A DNA stretch of 64,000 nt from Ralstonia sp. SET104 (GTDB lineage: Bacteria > Pseudomonadota > Gammaproteobacteria > Burkholderiales > Burkholderiaceae): positions 62,001-126,000 of the forward strand of contig NZ_BHVX01000013.1 of assembly GCF_003851545.1 (NCBI RefSeq). The letters are read 5' to 3'. How positions within the stretch are numbered: position 1 is the first letter of the stretch; each line of letters starts with the position of its first letter. Below the pieces are notes generated by a model. The model was not told where the DNA came from and did not search any database. It saw only the letters and a list, made by a program, of their open reading frames with translations. Positions 38,523 to 48,687 of the stretch are shown in pieces. Position numbers and translations under genes: made by a program.

Positions 38523-38995
38523 GGGCGCGTGTCTTCTGGTGATGATGCAAGCAGGGCGGCGAGGCGCGCTTGCGCGTCAGAGTCCAACGGCTCTATCTCA
38601 GCGGTGGCGGACGTTGCTCGCTTGCGGGACGACGCGATGCCAAACACCACCGCCACCAGCAGCAGCGCGGGGCCAAACCACAGCAGATACGTCAGCGGCT
38701 TGACGGGCGGCCGGTAAAGGACGAAATCGCCATAGCGCTGAACGAGGTAGTCCTTGACGGCGTCGTCGGTGGCGCCGTCACGCAATTGTTCGCGAATCTG
38801 GCGGCGCAGGTCGACAGCCAAGTCGGCGTTTGAGTCGGCCAGGGTCTGGTTCTGGCAGACGAGGCAGCGCAGTTGCTCCGACAGCGTGTGGACCCGCGTG
38901 TCGAGATCGACGTCGGCCGCTGCGGCAAAGGCGTGCATCTGCAACGCGAACGCGGTGACGCCAGCGGCAACGAGGGCAGCCAGTTGCTTACGCAT
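38519..38995 (-). CDS. ccmH: Cytochrome c maturation protein CcmH
   Basis: A 158-residue protein: signal peptide, a periplasmic helical bundle with the redox motif Cys44-Leu-Val-Cys47 in LRCLVCQNQTLADSNADLA, and one C-terminal membrane anchor (about 110-130). It reduces the apocytochrome CxxCH disulfide before heme attachment. ATG 38995 lies inside the end of ccmG (eight-base overlap) and follows an AGGTGGTC-type site. The frame is open far upstream (to 39181) but the extension is only the shadow of ccmG. Confidence 0.95.
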   Translation of the reverse strand: MRKQLAALVAAGVTAFALQMHAFAAAADVDLDTRVHTLSEQLRCLVCQNQTLADSNADLAVDLRRQIREQLRDGATDDAVKDYLVQRYGDFVLYRPPVKPLTYLLWFGPALLLVAVVFGIASSRKRATSATAEIEPLDSDAQARLAALLASSPEDTRP

Positions 38996-39530
38996 GACCA
39001 CCTTCCTGTTCCAGTTGCTGCAGAAGCGGCTCGATCTTGCGTTCCATGGAGTCGGCCGTGACGGGGCCGACCTGCCGATAGCGCACCACGCCGGCGCGGT
39101 CGATGATGAAGGTTTCCGGCACCCCGTAGACGCCGTAGTCAATGCCGACCTTGCCGTCTGCGTCGATGAGCGAGGCGGCATACGGGTCGCCCATCTGCTT
39201 GAGCCACGCGCGTGCGGCGTCGGCGTCGTCCTTGTAATTCAATCCGTAGATGGGCACCCGCGATTGCTTGGCAAATGCGTTCAGCACGGCGTGTTCGGCA
39301 CGGCAGGCGGTACACCACGACGCCCAGACGTTGAGCATCCAGACCTTGCCGCGCAGGTCTTGCGGCGTGAGCGTGCCGACAGCCGGTTCCAGCGCCGCCA
39401 GCTTGAACGCAGGTGCAGGCTTGCCGACCAGCGGCGAGGGCAACTCACGCGGATCACGTGACAGCCCTGCAGCCAGCGCAATCACCAGGACGAAGAACGC
39501 CGCCAGTGGCAGCATGTAACGCAGCTTCAC
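38988..39530 (-). CDS. ccmG: Thiol:disulfide interchange protein CcmG/DsbE
   Basis: A 180-residue periplasmic thioredoxin-fold protein with an N-terminal membrane anchor (about 5-22). The active site is Cys73-Thr-Ala-Cys76 in VWASWCTACRAEH; GVPETFIID carries the cis-proline. It supplies reductant from CcdA/DsbD to CcmH and the apocytochrome. Overlaps ccmF by four bases and ccmH by eight. Confidence 0.95.
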   Translation of the reverse strand: MKLRYMLPLAAFFVLVIALAAGLSRDPRELPSPLVGKPAPAFKLAALEPAVGTLTPQDLRGKVWMLNVWASWCTACRAEHAVLNAFAKQSRVPIYGLNYKDDADAARAWLKQMGDPYAASLIDADGKVGIDYGVYGVPETFIIDRAGVVRYRQVGPVTADSMERKIEPLLQQLEQEGGHA

Positions 39531-41545
39531 CTTGGCTCCTCGGTTGCCGGCAGCGCCAGCGTTGGGTTTGCCAGGGCTGCGTCAGGCGTGCTGCGCGGTG
39601 TAGCGGCACGGCGGCGCAGCCGGTAGCGGCGATCGCACACGGCCAGCAGGCCGCCGATCACCATCAGCACACAGCCGCCCCAGATCCAACTGACGAAGGG
39701 CTTGATGTAGATGCGCATGGCCCAGCTGTCTTGCCCGATGGATTCGCCCAGCGCGACATAGAGATCCCGCGAGATGCCGCTGTCGATGGCGACTTCGGTC
39801 GTCGGCGTTTCCTGACTGTGGTACAGGCGCCGCTCGGGCAGCAGTGTGGCCACGGGTTTGCCGTTGCGGCTGACCTCGACGTGGCCGCGCAAGACGTCGT
39901 AATTGGGGCCTTGCGCCGGCGCAACACTGGTGAGACGGAACGTGTAGCCGCCCACCTCCGCCGTGCCGCCCACGCGCACCGGCAGTTCGCGCAGCGTCTC
40001 CTGGCTCAGCACCAGCGTGACCCCGGCGATGAACACGCCGACCCCCGCATGCGCCACCAGCATGCCGAAGTAGCTGGGCGGCAACTGACGCAGTGTCGTC
40101 AATCGATTGCCGGGCTGGCGCAGCTTTTCCGCCAGGCTGGCCAGCGCGCTTGCGAGGCACCATGTGGCCAGCATCAGCCCAAGACCTGCAAGCGCAGACG
40201 CCCGATACACCAGTGCCAACCCGAGCCCGATGACAACACTGGCCACCGCCGCCCAGCGCAGCCGCACCGCCATCGACGGCAGTGCACCGTGACGCCAGCG
40301 CGCCAGTGGTGCCGCACCCATCAACAGCACCGCAGGCGACATCAGCGGTACAAAGACTTGTTCAAAGTACGCCGGGCCCACAGAGATCTTGCCCAGCCGC
40401 AACACGTCCAGCACCAGCGGATACAGCGTGCCGAGCAACACCGTGGCTGCCGCCACCGCCAGCAACACGTTGTTGGCGAGCAGGAACGATTCACGCGCGA
40501 ACAGCGAGAACGCCGCGCCTTCTGATGCACTGCTGGATAACCGCTTTGCGCGCCACGCAAACAGGCCCAGCGCGCCGCCAGTGACCACCCCCAGCAGCGC
40601 GAGGATGAAGAGACCGCGCTTCGGGTCTACCGCAAACGCATGCACAGAAGTCAGCACGCCCGAGCGGACGAGGAAGGTGCCCAGCAGGCTCAGCGAGAAC
40701 GTGAAAATGGCCAGCAGCGCCGTCCACGCGCGGAACACGCCGCGCTTTTCCGTTACGGCCAGCGAGTGGATCAGCGCGGTGCCAGCGAGCCAAGGCATGA
40801 ACGACGCGTTTTCGACCGGGTCCCAGAACCACCATCCGCCCCAACCCAGTTCGTAATACGCCCATGCGCTGCCAAGCATGATGCCGGTGGTCAGGCACGC
40901 CCAGGCGGCGGTCGTCCATGGCCGTGACCAGCGGGCCCAGGTGGCATCGAGCCGACCGGAGAGCAGGGCAGCCATCGCAAACGAAAACGCCACCGCAAAA
41001 CCCACGTAACCCATGTAGAGCATGGGCGGATGCGACACCATGCCGGGGTCTTGCAGCAGCGGATTGAGATCGCGCCCTTCCATGGCCGGCGGCAACAATC
41101 GCAGGAACGGATTCGACGCCAACAGCAAGAACAGCAGCAGCCCCGTGCTGATCATGCCCATCACACCCAGAACGCGCGCCACGACGGGCGGCGGCAGTTG
41201 CCGGCTGAACACCGACACCGCGAGCGACCACAGCGCCAGCATCGTCGTCCACAACAGCATCGAGCCCTCGTGCCCGCCCCACACAGCCGCCACGCGATAG
41301 GGCAGCGGCAGCGCACTGTTCGAGTTGGCGGCCACGTACAGCACGCTGAAGTCGTTGCTGACGAAGGCCCACGTCAGCGCGCCATACGCCAGCAGCACCA
41401 GCGCGCACTGCATGCGGGCGGCCGGCCGTGCGACGGCCATCCAACGTTCGTTGTTGCGGGCCGCACCAACCAGCGGCAACACAGATTGCACGCTGGCCGT
41501 CAGCAGCGCCAGAATCAGTGCGAAGTGGCCGAGCTCGGCAATCAT
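39527..41545 (-). CDS. ccmF: Cytochrome c heme lyase subunit CcmF
   Basis: A 672-residue polytopic membrane protein (around 15 hydrophobic segments). The tryptophan-rich WWD motif [20 protein letters not shown] lies near residue 235-255 and binds heme from holo-CcmE; conserved periplasmic histidines flank it. It joins heme to CxxCH of apocytochrome with CcmH and CcmI. ATGA overlap with ccmE upstream and ccmG downstream. Confidence 0.97.
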   Translation of the reverse strand: MIAELGHFALILALLTASVQSVLPLVGAARNNERWMAVARPAARMQCALVLLAYGALTWAFVSNDFSVLYVAANSNSALPLPYRVAAVWGGHEGSMLLWTTMLALWSLAVSVFSRQLPPPVVARVLGVMGMISTGLLLFLLLASNPFLRLLPPAMEGRDLNPLLQDPGMVSHPPMLYMGYVGFAVAFSFAMAALLSGRLDATWARWSRPWTTAAWACLTTGIMLGSAWAYYELGWGGWWFWDPVENASFMPWLAGTALIHSLAVTEKRGVFRAWTALLAIFTFSLSLLGTFLVRSGVLTSVHAFAVDPKRGLFILALLGVVTGGALGLFAWRAKRLSSSASEGAAFSLFARESFLLANNVLLAVAAATVLLGTLYPLVLDVLRLGKISVGPAYFEQVFVPLMSPAVLLMGAAPLARWRHGALPSMAVRLRWAAVASVVIGLGLALVYRASALAGLGLMLATWCLASALASLAEKLRQPGNRLTTLRQLPPSYFGMLVAHAGVGVFIAGVTLVLSQETLRELPVRVGGTAEVGGYTFRLTSVAPAQGPNYDVLRGHVEVSRNGKPVATLLPERRLYHSQETPTTEVAIDSGISRDLYVALGESIGQDSWAMRIYIKPFVSWIWGGCVLMVIGGLLAVCDRRYRLRRRAATPRSTPDAALANPTLALPATEEPR

Positions 41546-42012
41546 TGCGACGCGCTCCGGGCAGATCCCTTCGCCATCTGCTCATTGACTTGCGCCGCGC
41601 GGCGCACGGCATCGGCGGCTTCGGGCGGCATATAGTTCTCATCGTGCTTGGCGAGCACTTCGTTGGCGACGAAGACACCGTCTTCGCCGAGCCGGCCGCG
41701 TGCCACCACGCCCTTGCCCTCGCGGAAGAGGTCCGGCAGCAGGCCGTGGTAGACGACCGGCACACCACGCGCCGTGTCGGTAACGATAAAGCGGATGGTC
41801 ATGCCATCACGCTCGCGCTGGATGGAGCCGCGCTCGACCAGCCCGCCCAGGCGGAAGACCTGGGCCACGGGCGCTTCCTTGGCGGCGATCTGGCTGGGGC
41901 TGAAGAAAAACACCAGGTTGGAGCGGAACGCATTGAGTGTGAGCGCGGTGGCCGCGCCTGCGCACACCAGCGCGGCGATCAGGATGCCCAGGCGGCGTTG
42001 TCTGCGCGTCAT
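41542..42012 (-). CDS. ccmE: Cytochrome c maturation heme chaperone CcmE
   Basis: A 156-residue periplasmic heme chaperone with an N-terminal membrane anchor (about 8-27) and an OB-fold domain. The covalent heme ligand is His123 and the axial ligand Tyr127 in [16 protein letters not shown] and [11 protein letters not shown] are conserved. Overlaps ccmD and ccmF by four bases each. Confidence 0.96.
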   Translation of the reverse strand: MTRRQRRLGILIAALVCAGAATALTLNAFRSNLVFFFSPSQIAAKEAPVAQVFRLGGLVERGSIQRERDGMTIRFIVTDTARGVPVVYHGLLPDLFREGKGVVARGRLGEDGVFVANEVLAKHDENYMPPEAADAVRRAAQVNEQMAKGSARSASQ

Positions 42013-42155
42013 AGGGCGTTACTGTCGGCGTGATTCACGCGGTTGGCCGCGCGCCAGCGGCGCGCCAGCAGCAGCACTTCGGCTGCGATGCAGATGGCCG
42101 CCATGGCAAATGCGCCCGCAATGTAATCGACGTGATTGACGGTGAACTGGCTCAT
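42009..42155 (-). CDS. ccmD: Heme exporter protein CcmD
   Basis: A 48-residue single-pass membrane protein (hydrophobic segment about 12-32, then basic RRWRAAN) typical of CcmD, which stabilises the CcmABC-CcmE complex. ATG 42155 overlaps the ccmC stop (ATGA) and the TGA overlaps the ccmE start. Identified mainly by size, topology and position between ccmC and ccmE. Confidence 0.9.
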   Translation of the reverse strand: MSQFTVNHVDYIAGAFAMAAICIAAEVLLLARRWRAANRVNHADSNAL

Positions 42156-42940
42156 GCTGGTGTGCTCAGGTTGTGGTCTGCGTCGGCGTGTTCGCGCATG
42201 ATGCAGCGCACGCGGATCAACGCGACGCAGATGCTGTACATCCAGCACGCGAGCGTCATCAGCAGCATTCCGAGCAGCATCGTCATTGCCATTGACGGTG
42301 CCGCCGTCAGGCTGATGGATGCGCCTTGGTGAAGCGTGTTCCACCACTGCACCGAAAAATAGATCACGGGAATGTTGACCACGCCCACCACGGCCAACAC
42401 GGCACAGGCGCGTTCGGCGCGGCGCGGGTCTTCAATGGCGCTTTCCAGCGCAATGAAGCCGAGGTACAGAAACAGCAGCAGCAACTCGGATGTCAGTCGC
42501 GCATCCCACACCCACCACGTGCCCCACGTCGGCTTGCCCCACAGCGCGCCCGTCCACAGCGCAATGGCGGTGAACAGCGCGCCGGTGGGCGCCAGCGCAG
42601 AAGCCATCATTGACGACAGGCGCGTGCGGAGCACGAGCGCCAACGTGCAGTAGCCCGCCATCACCAGGTAGATGAACATCGACATCCATGCGGCCGGCAC
42701 GTGCAGGAAGATGATCCGGTAGACCTCGCCCTGTTGCGCGTCGGTGGGCGCCAACACAAAGCCGACATAAAGACCCGCGATGAGAAACAGGAGCGCCGCC
42801 GCACCAAACCACGGCACCAGTTTGCGCGCGAGCGGATCAAATCGCACCGGTGATGCATACGCCAGCCAGTTCCAGCGTCGAACGGCGGGTTCTCGCGCAG
42901 CGGCCATGGGGTTGGTGTGGAGTCCGGAGCGATTTGTCAT
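42152..42940 (-). CDS. ccmC: Heme exporter protein CcmC
   Basis: A 262-residue inner-membrane protein with six predicted helices and the tryptophan-rich motif WGTWWVWDARLTSELLL, which with conserved histidines transfers heme to CcmE. ATG 42940 lies four bases after the ccmB stop; ATG 42907 (MAAAREP) is an alternative start. The N-terminal ~45 residues before LVPWFGAAALL are variable. Confidence 0.95.
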   Translation of the reverse strand: MTNRSGLHTNPMAAAREPAVRRWNWLAYASPVRFDPLARKLVPWFGAAALLFLIAGLYVGFVLAPTDAQQGEVYRIIFLHVPAAWMSMFIYLVMAGYCTLALVLRTRLSSMMASALAPTGALFTAIALWTGALWGKPTWGTWWVWDARLTSELLLLFLYLGFIALESAIEDPRRAERACAVLAVVGVVNIPVIYFSVQWWNTLHQGASISLTAAPSMAMTMLLGMLLMTLACWMYSICVALIRVRCIMREHADADHNLSTPA

Positions 42941-42944
42941 CGGG

Positions 42945-43613
42945 TCATTCCACGGCAATGCGCAGCCCGGCAGCGGCGGCCAGCGGGCAAACGAACAATG
43001 ACAACGCCAGGCACGCGCCCAGCAGCGAGAAGTGCGGCATGACATTGAGCCCCGCATCGGCAGCCGAACCTGCGCCCGCGCCAAACACAAGCACCGGCAC
43101 ACACAGCGGCAGGACGAGGATGCACAACAGCGCCGCCCCGTTGCGCACACCCAGCGTGAGCGCTGCACCCACCGCGCCGATCAGCGCAATGGCCGGCGTG
43201 CCGATCAGCAACGTGGCCGTCAGCAGCAGCGTTGTATGCAGCGGCAGGCTGTACTGCTGCGCGAGGATGGGCGTCAGAAGCAACAGCGGCAGCCCGCTTG
43301 CGAGCCAATGCGCAGCAATCTTGGTCAGCACAATCAACGCAAGCGGATGCGGCGATAGCAGCAGTTGGTCGAGGGTGCCATCCGCGTGTTCCTGCGCAAA
43401 CAGCCGCGACAGAGACAGCATTGACGCAAGCAGCGCCGCGACCCAGAGGATGCCCGGCGCGAGCATGCGCAACTGCTGCGGGTCGGGCCCGATCGCCAGC
43501 GGGAACAAGCTCGCCGCAATCACGTAGAACACTACGCCGCTGACCAGGTTGCCCCGTCGCCGCCATGAGAGCGCCAGATCGTGCCGCAAGACGGCTATCA
43601 GCATCGGCTTCAT
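42945..43613 (-). CDS. ccmB: Heme exporter protein CcmB
   Basis: A 222-residue membrane subunit of the CcmAB ABC complex with six hydrophobic segments. Conserved stretches include LLSPHPLALIVLTKI and FAQEHADGTLDQLLL. It works with CcmA to release holo-CcmE from CcmC. Start overlaps the ccmA stop by four bases. Confidence 0.94.
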   Translation of the reverse strand: MKPMLIAVLRHDLALSWRRRGNLVSGVVFYVIAASLFPLAIGPDPQQLRMLAPGILWVAALLASMLSLSRLFAQEHADGTLDQLLLSPHPLALIVLTKIAAHWLASGLPLLLLTPILAQQYSLPLHTTLLLTATLLIGTPAIALIGAVGAALTLGVRNGAALLCILVLPLCVPVLVFGAGAGSAADAGLNVMPHFSLLGACLALSLFVCPLAAAAGLRIAVE

Positions 43614-44251
43614 GCTGTGCCCCCCTTAAGCCGCAGTACGCGGTCGGCGCCTTCGGGGCGTGCCAGCACTTGGTGCGTGGTCATGATCGCCATGCCGCCG
43701 GCGCGCAAATGTGCATCCAGTTGTGCGGTGAAGAGGCCGGCTGCGTGGTCATCGAGCGAGGCAATCGGCTCGTCCAGTAGCCACAGCTCGCGCCGCGCAA
43801 TGAGCAGCCGGGCCAGCGCCACGCGCCGCCGCTGCCCTTGCGACAGCTTGCGCACGGGCGTGGCGGCGAGCTTGCCGAGTTCAAGCGCTTCCAGTGCGGG
43901 GCGGATGCCAGCGGGCTCGGAGTCGGAGTCGGCGTCGCGCTGGCCGGCCAGTTGCATGGCCAAACGCAGGCTCTCTGCAACGGTGAGGTCGGGATCGATG
44001 CCGTTGGTGTGTCCTACGTAGCAGAGGGCGCCAAGAAAGGTCGGGTCGCCGCTGCGTACCCGCGCGCCATGCCAAGTGAGCGAGCCGCTGGCCGGTGCCA
44101 GCAAGCCGCAGAGCACGCGCAGCAGCGTGGTCTTTCCGCTGCCGTTGGCACCCGTCACCTGTACCAGCTCGCCCGCCGATACCGAGAGATCCAGCTCGCG
44201 GAAGATCCGGCGGCCGGCGCGCGAAAACGTCAATTGGCTGGCAACAAGCAC
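43610..44251 (-). CDS. ccmA: Cytochrome c biogenesis ATP-binding protein CcmA
   Basis: A 213-residue ABC ATPase: Walker A GANGSGKTTLL, signature LSQGQRRRVALARL and Walker B LWLLDEPIASLD. GTG start at 44251. It is the first ccm gene, 51 bases after the napC stop, so expression probably continues from the nap operon. Confidence 0.95.
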   Translation of the reverse strand: MLVASQLTFSRAGRRIFRELDLSVSAGELVQVTGANGSGKTTLLRVLCGLLAPASGSLTWHGARVRSGDPTFLGALCYVGHTNGIDPDLTVAESLRLAMQLAGQRDADSDSEPAGIRPALEALELGKLAATPVRKLSQGQRRRVALARLLIARRELWLLDEPIASLDDHAAGLFTAQLDAHLRAGGMAIMTTHQVLARPEGADRVLRLKGGTA

Positions 44252-44302
44252 GGCAAGGACCTGCGTAAAACGGAGTACGGCGCCGACAGCACGTTCACGT
44301 GC

Positions 44303-44890
44303 TTACTCGGTCTTCATCTTCGACATATCGGGCAGATGGTGCGCAATGCCCTTGTGGCAGTCGATACAGGTCTTCTCTTTGCTGCCCAAATACTGGGCGT
44401 GCATGGCAGACGCGCGTGGGCTCTGCCGCGTGAAGTCCATCGATTCGTAGTTGTGGCAGTTGCGGCATTCCAATGAATCGTTGGCCTTCAGGCGATCCCA
44501 TTCGTGCTGGGCCAGTTCGAGCCGGTGGGCCTCGAATTTCTCACGCGTGTCGATGGTGCCAAAAATCTTGCCCCAGACTTCCTTCGAGGCCTGCATCTTG
44601 CGCGCGATCTTGTTCGTCCAGGCGTGCGGAACGTGGCAGTTGGAGCAGATTGCGCGGACACCGCTGCGGTTGGTGTAGTGGATCGTGCTTTGCAGTTCTT
44701 GATACACGTTGTCGCGCATTTCGTGGCAACCCGTGCAGAACGCTTCGGTGTTGGTTACTTCCATCGCGGTGTTAAACGCGCCCCAGAACACCACGCCCGC
44801 AACAAAGCCGCCCAACGTCAGAAAGCCCAGGCTGAAATACGCGCTGGGCCGGTTGATCGTTTTCCAGTAACGCTTGATCAGGTCGAACAT
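44303..44890 (-). CDS. napC: Tetraheme cytochrome c quinol dehydrogenase NapC
   Basis: A 195-residue NapC/NirT-family protein anchored by one N-terminal helix (about 20-40). Four heme sites are present: CTGCH (52-56), CSNCH (82-86), CRNCH (142-146) and CIDCH (175-179). It oxidises membrane quinol and passes electrons to NapB. Twelve bases after napB. Confidence 0.96.
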   Translation of the reverse strand: MFDLIKRYWKTINRPSAYFSLGFLTLGGFVAGVVFWGAFNTAMEVTNTEAFCTGCHEMRDNVYQELQSTIHYTNRSGVRAICSNCHVPHAWTNKIARKMQASKEVWGKIFGTIDTREKFEAHRLELAQHEWDRLKANDSLECRNCHNYESMDFTRQSPRASAMHAQYLGSKEKTCIDCHKGIAHHLPDMSKMKTE

Positions 44891-44902
44891 GGCTGCACCG
44901 CC

Positions 44903-45406
44903 TCAGTTCTTGTCAACGCTCTTGCCATCAGGCTTGCGTTTGAGCAGTTGATCGACATCGACGAACGTATTGGTGATGAGTGGCTTGGCGTCGGCCTGCG
45001 GCACGTGGCATTGGGTGCAGAAGAAGCGGCGCGGCGAAACGTCGGCCAGTTGGTGGCCATCGCGGTCAACGTAGTGCGTCGGGCTGATCGCGATCGCACG
45101 CATTTCCTCGGCCTTCGTGCGCGCGTGGCAGGACAGACAACCGTTGTGATCCTTGTTGATCTGATACATGTAGGTGCCATCGATCTTGTGCGGAATCGTC
45201 GGTGGCTGTCCGGTGTAGTTGCGCTCGCGCCGAACGTCCTTGTTCTCGGTCGGATACAGGATCGGTGGCGTCGATTCGGCGGCGATCGGCGTCGGGCCGC
45301 GCATGGCGTCGACTACGCCTTGGGCCTGCGCGGGCAAGTTGGCAAGGGTCGCCAGCAGTAGCGCGCAGATGGCGGCTGGCAGTCCCAAGAATCGGCTGAG
45401 CTTCAT
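44903..45406 (-). CDS. napB: Periplasmic nitrate reductase diheme subunit NapB
   Basis: A 167-residue periplasmic protein with a signal peptide ending near AQAQG (about 29). Two heme motifs, CLSCH (90-94) and CTQCH (130-134), are spaced as in NapB. It carries electrons from NapC to NapA. Forty bases separate it from napA. Confidence 0.96.
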   Translation of the reverse strand: MKLSRFLGLPAAICALLLATLANLPAQAQGVVDAMRGPTPIAAESTPPILYPTENKDVRRERNYTGQPPTIPHKIDGTYMYQINKDHNGCLSCHARTKAEEMRAIAISPTHYVDRDGHQLADVSPRRFFCTQCHVPQADAKPLITNTFVDVDQLLKRKPDGKSVDKN

Positions 45407-45446
45407 GACGTTTTCCTGTTGCGCGTGTGTCGTCTGCCTGCGCTCA

Positions 45447-47963
45447 TCAGACCTTTACGATCTTGACGGCGCATTTCTTGAAATCCGTCTGCAGCGAGAT
45501 CGGGCAGGTGGCGTCCAATGTGACCTTGTTGATGAGCTGGCTGGCATCGAACCAGGGCACGAACACCAGTCCCTTCGGCGGCTGGTTGCGGCCGCGCGTT
45601 TCAATGCGGGTGCGCATCTTCCCGCGTCGTGAGATCACCTCGACCTCAACACCGCGCCGCAGCCCCAGGTTCTTCGCGTCTTCCGGGTGCATGAAGCAAA
45701 CCGCATTTGGAAATGCGCGATACAGCTCGGGCACACGGCGCGTCATTGAGCCTGAGTGCCAGTGTTCCAGCACGCGGCCGGTCGACAACCAGAACGGGTA
45801 TTCCTTGTCCGGCACTTCCGGCGGCGCCTCATAGGGCAGGGCGAAGATCACCGCCTTGCCGTCAGGGTTGCCGTAGAACTGATATCCGGTTCCAGCCTTG
45901 ACGTATGGGTCGCTGCCTTCTTTGTAGCGCCAGCGCGTTTCCTTGCCATTGACCACGGGCCAGCGCAGCCCGCGCGCCTTGTGATAGTCGTCAAACGGTG
46001 CGAGGTCGTGGCCGTGGCCGCGCCCGAAGCTTGCGTATTCTTCGAACAGGCCCTTCTGGATGTAGAAGCCGAACGCTTTGGCTTCTGCATTGTGGTATTC
46101 CGGGTCGACGTCATTGAGTGGGAACTTGTCGACGTTGCCGTTGCGGTAGAGCACGTCGTAGAGCGTCTTGCCGCGCAGCTCCGGCTTCTTGGCGATGAGT
46201 TCTTCCGGCCAGACTTCTTCTACCTTGAAGCGCTTGGAAAATTCCACCAGTTGCCACAGGTCGGAGCGCGCCTCGCCCGGCGCATCAACAAGCTGATGCC
46301 AGAACTGCGTGCGGCGCTCGGCGTTGCCGTAGGCGCCTTCCTTCTCGACCCACATTGCGCTGGGCAGAATCAGGTCGGCGGCCAGCGCCGTGACGGTCGG
46401 GTACGCGTCTGAGACGACGATGAAGTTCTCCGGATTGCGATAGCCCGGGTAGCCTTCCTCGTTGATGTTGGCCCCGGCCTGCATGTTGTTGTTGACCTGC
46501 ACCCAGTAGGCATTGAGCTTGCCGTCCTTGAGCATGCGGTTTTGCAGCACGGCGTGATAGCCCGGCTTCTCCGGGACCGTGCCGGCGGGCAGCTTCCAGA
46601 TGTGCTCGGCTTCTTCACGGTGCTTCGGGTTGGTCACCACCATGTCGGCCGGTAAGCGGTGCGAGAACGTGCCCACTTCACGTGCGGTGCCGCAAGCCGA
46701 AGGCTGGCCCGTCAGCGAGAACGGGCTGTTGCCCGGCGTAGCGATCTTCCCGGTCAGCAGGTGCAGGTTGTAGACCATGTTGTTTGCCCAGGTGCCACGG
46801 GTGTGCTGGTTGAAACCCATGGTCCAGAGCGACACGACCTTGATCTTCGGATCGGCGTACAGCTCGGCCAGCTTTTGAAGCTGCTGCTTGAACTCCTTCT
46901 CTTTGCTCTTGTCCGGGTTCGCCAGCTTGGTGGTGTAGTCCAGATCGTACGTTGAGACGAATTTCGCGAACTCGTCGAACGAGATCGGCTTGGAGTCGCC
47001 CACCTTGTCGGCGTTCTTGGCGGCCTTCTGCAGCGGATTGTCCGGACGCAGACCGTAGCCGATATCGGTCACTCCCTTCTTGAAGACCGTGTGCTTGTTG
47101 ACGAAGTCTGTGTTGACCTTCTTGTTGGTGATGATGTAGTTCGCGATGTAGTTGAGCATCGCGAGATCGGCCTGCGGCGTGAAGACGATCGGAATGTCGG
47201 CCAGATCGAACGAACGGTGCGTGAACGTCGACAGCACCGCCACCTTCGTCTTGGGCGCAGAGAGGCGCCGGTCAGTCACTCGGGACCACAGGATGGGGTG
47301 CATCTCCGCCATGTTCGAGCCCCACAGCACGAATGCGTCGGTGGCTTCGAAGTCGTCATAGCAACCCATCGGCTCGTCCATGCCGAAGGTGCGCATGAAC
47401 CCCGCCACAGCAGAGGCCATGCAATGGCGCGCGTTGGGGTCGAGGTTGTTGGAGCGAAAGCCGGCCTTCATCAGCTTGACGGCGGCGTAGCCCTCAAAAA
47501 CGGTCCACTGACCCGAGCCGAACATGCCCACGGCGGTCGGGCCCTTTTCCTTGATGACGCGCTTGAACTGCACCGCCATCTCGTCGAACGCGCGGTCCCA
47601 GCTTACGGGCGTGAAATCGCCGTTCTTGTCGTACTTGCCGTTCTTCATGCGCAGCAGCGGCTGGGTCAGCCGGTCTTTGCCGTACATGATCTTCGAGAGG
47701 AAGTAGCCCTTGACGCAGTTCAGGCCGCGATTGACCTCGGCTTTCGGATCGCCCTGCGTGGCTACCACACGGTTATCCTTGACGGCCACCTCAACGCCGC
47801 AGCCCGTGCCGCAAAACCGGCAAGGCGCTTTCGACCACTTGAGCTGCGTCAGCTCTTTATCGGTGACGAGATTGGCGGCGCTGGCGGGAAGCGTGACCCC
47901 CGCCACCGAAGCCGTGGCGGCGGCGGCGGTCTGCTTAATGAACGCGCGGCGAGAGACTTTCAT
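45447..47963 (-). CDS. napA: Periplasmic nitrate reductase catalytic subunit NapA
   Basis: An 838-residue molybdoenzyme. It starts with a twin-arginine signal, SRRAFIKQ. The [4Fe-4S] cluster is bound by Cys48, Cys51, Cys55 and Cys83 (CRFCGTGC and NCVKG). Cys181 in ARHCMASA is the molybdenum ligand expected for Nap-type bis-MGD enzymes. It reduces nitrate to nitrite in the periplasm. ATG 47963 has AGGAAATGG upstream and begins the Tat signal; an in-frame ATG at 47978 is rejected. The start lies inside the end of napD. Confidence 0.98.
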   Translation of the reverse strand: MKVSRRAFIKQTAAAATASVAGVTLPASAANLVTDKELTQLKWSKAPCRFCGTGCGVEVAVKDNRVVATQGDPKAEVNRGLNCVKGYFLSKIMYGKDRLTQPLLRMKNGKYDKNGDFTPVSWDRAFDEMAVQFKRVIKEKGPTAVGMFGSGQWTVFEGYAAVKLMKAGFRSNNLDPNARHCMASAVAGFMRTFGMDEPMGCYDDFEATDAFVLWGSNMAEMHPILWSRVTDRRLSAPKTKVAVLSTFTHRSFDLADIPIVFTPQADLAMLNYIANYIITNKKVNTDFVNKHTVFKKGVTDIGYGLRPDNPLQKAAKNADKVGDSKPISFDEFAKFVSTYDLDYTTKLANPDKSKEKEFKQQLQKLAELYADPKIKVVSLWTMGFNQHTRGTWANNMVYNLHLLTGKIATPGNSPFSLTGQPSACGTAREVGTFSHRLPADMVVTNPKHREEAEHIWKLPAGTVPEKPGYHAVLQNRMLKDGKLNAYWVQVNNNMQAGANINEEGYPGYRNPENFIVVSDAYPTVTALAADLILPSAMWVEKEGAYGNAERRTQFWHQLVDAPGEARSDLWQLVEFSKRFKVEEVWPEELIAKKPELRGKTLYDVLYRNGNVDKFPLNDVDPEYHNAEAKAFGFYIQKGLFEEYASFGRGHGHDLAPFDDYHKARGLRWPVVNGKETRWRYKEGSDPYVKAGTGYQFYGNPDGKAVIFALPYEAPPEVPDKEYPFWLSTGRVLEHWHSGSMTRRVPELYRAFPNAVCFMHPEDAKNLGLRRGVEVEVISRRGKMRTRIETRGRNQPPKGLVFVPWFDASQLINKVTLDATCPISLQTDFKKCAVKIVKV

Positions 47964-48276
47964 CGTCCATTTCCTCATTCATGGCGTCTGCCATTTCGTT
48001 GTGCTGGTAGATCAGGGCGGTGTTGAGCACGCCATCGATCTGCTGAATGAATGTCAGGTGAGCTGCGATGGCGCGCGAACTGGGCGCCTCGAGCGTGACT
48101 ACGAGCTTGCCGTTGTCGCTGGTTGCGTGAATTTCGCTGCCCGCGATGGCTTCGACGGCCTCGCTTACGGAGGCGATGTGGGTGGGCCGCGCTTGGACCA
48201 TGACCCCGGCGATATGCCACTCGTCATCAAGCGGCGCCGGCCGAACGGGGATATCTATTTTTTTTGTGTTTCGCAT
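47935..48276 (-). CDS. napD: Nap chaperone NapD
   Basis: A 113-residue cytoplasmic ferredoxin-fold protein ([21 protein letters not shown] and [13 protein letters not shown], first shown in full but short). NapD binds the Tat signal of NapA until its cofactor is loaded. Its last 29 bases overlap napA, indicating coupling. Eighty-five bases separate it from napE. Confidence 0.93.
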   Translation of the reverse strand: MRNTKKIDIPVRPAPLDDEWHIAGVMVQARPTHIASVSEAVEAIAGSEIHATSDNGKLVVTLEAPSSRAIAAHLTFIQQIDGVLNTALIYQHNEMADAMNEEMDDESLSPRVH

Positions 48277-48361
48277 GACCGCGCTTTAGCGATAAACGCC
48301 TAATTAATCAGTGCTGCGCAAACATACAGCTCGACCGCCCTTAACTCCCCCGGGCGGTAAA

Positions 48362-48562
48362 TCAATGCGTTGGCGGACCGCTGAGTAGTTGGGTTGCCCA
48401 AACAATAAAGCCATATCCAGCAACGATAATGACGGAGAGAACCGGTACCATCACGGCTGTCAGAAACACGAAGCTTCGCAGCTCTTCGGATTTACGTTGC
48501 GCGTCAATGTTTTGGGGCTGTTCCACGATGACTCGATCAGTAATGAGCGGCGCAGTTGGCAT
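48362..48562 (-). CDS. napE: Nap membrane protein NapE
   Basis: A 66-residue single-helix membrane protein. RKSEELRSFVFLTAVMVPVL and IIVAGYGFIVWATQLLSGPP (each shown at 20 residues or less) are typical of NapE. First gene of the napEDABC operon; the role is accessory and unclear in the family. No convincing FNR or NarP site was found in the 125 bases upstream, which is shared with the end of the alkA-like gene. Confidence 0.9.
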   Translation of the reverse strand: MPTAPLITDRVIVEQPQNIDAQRKSEELRSFVFLTAVMVPVLSVIIVAGYGFIVWATQLLSGPPTH

Positions 48563-48687
48563 GCGAACGTTTTACAGTAAAGCGAAAGTTACGTCGGAAT
48601 TCAAGGTCTCCGCATACTCTCAGCGTTGCATATGTCGCGCAAGCAATATGTAGTAGGAGGCATGATCTGGCGCAATGCTTGCCGGGT

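Noticed and set aside
48563-48687. Possible FNR or NarP site upstream of napE
   Set aside because: The best candidate on the minus strand (TTGCG-N4-ATCAT) matches only seven of ten FNR bases, too weak to call.
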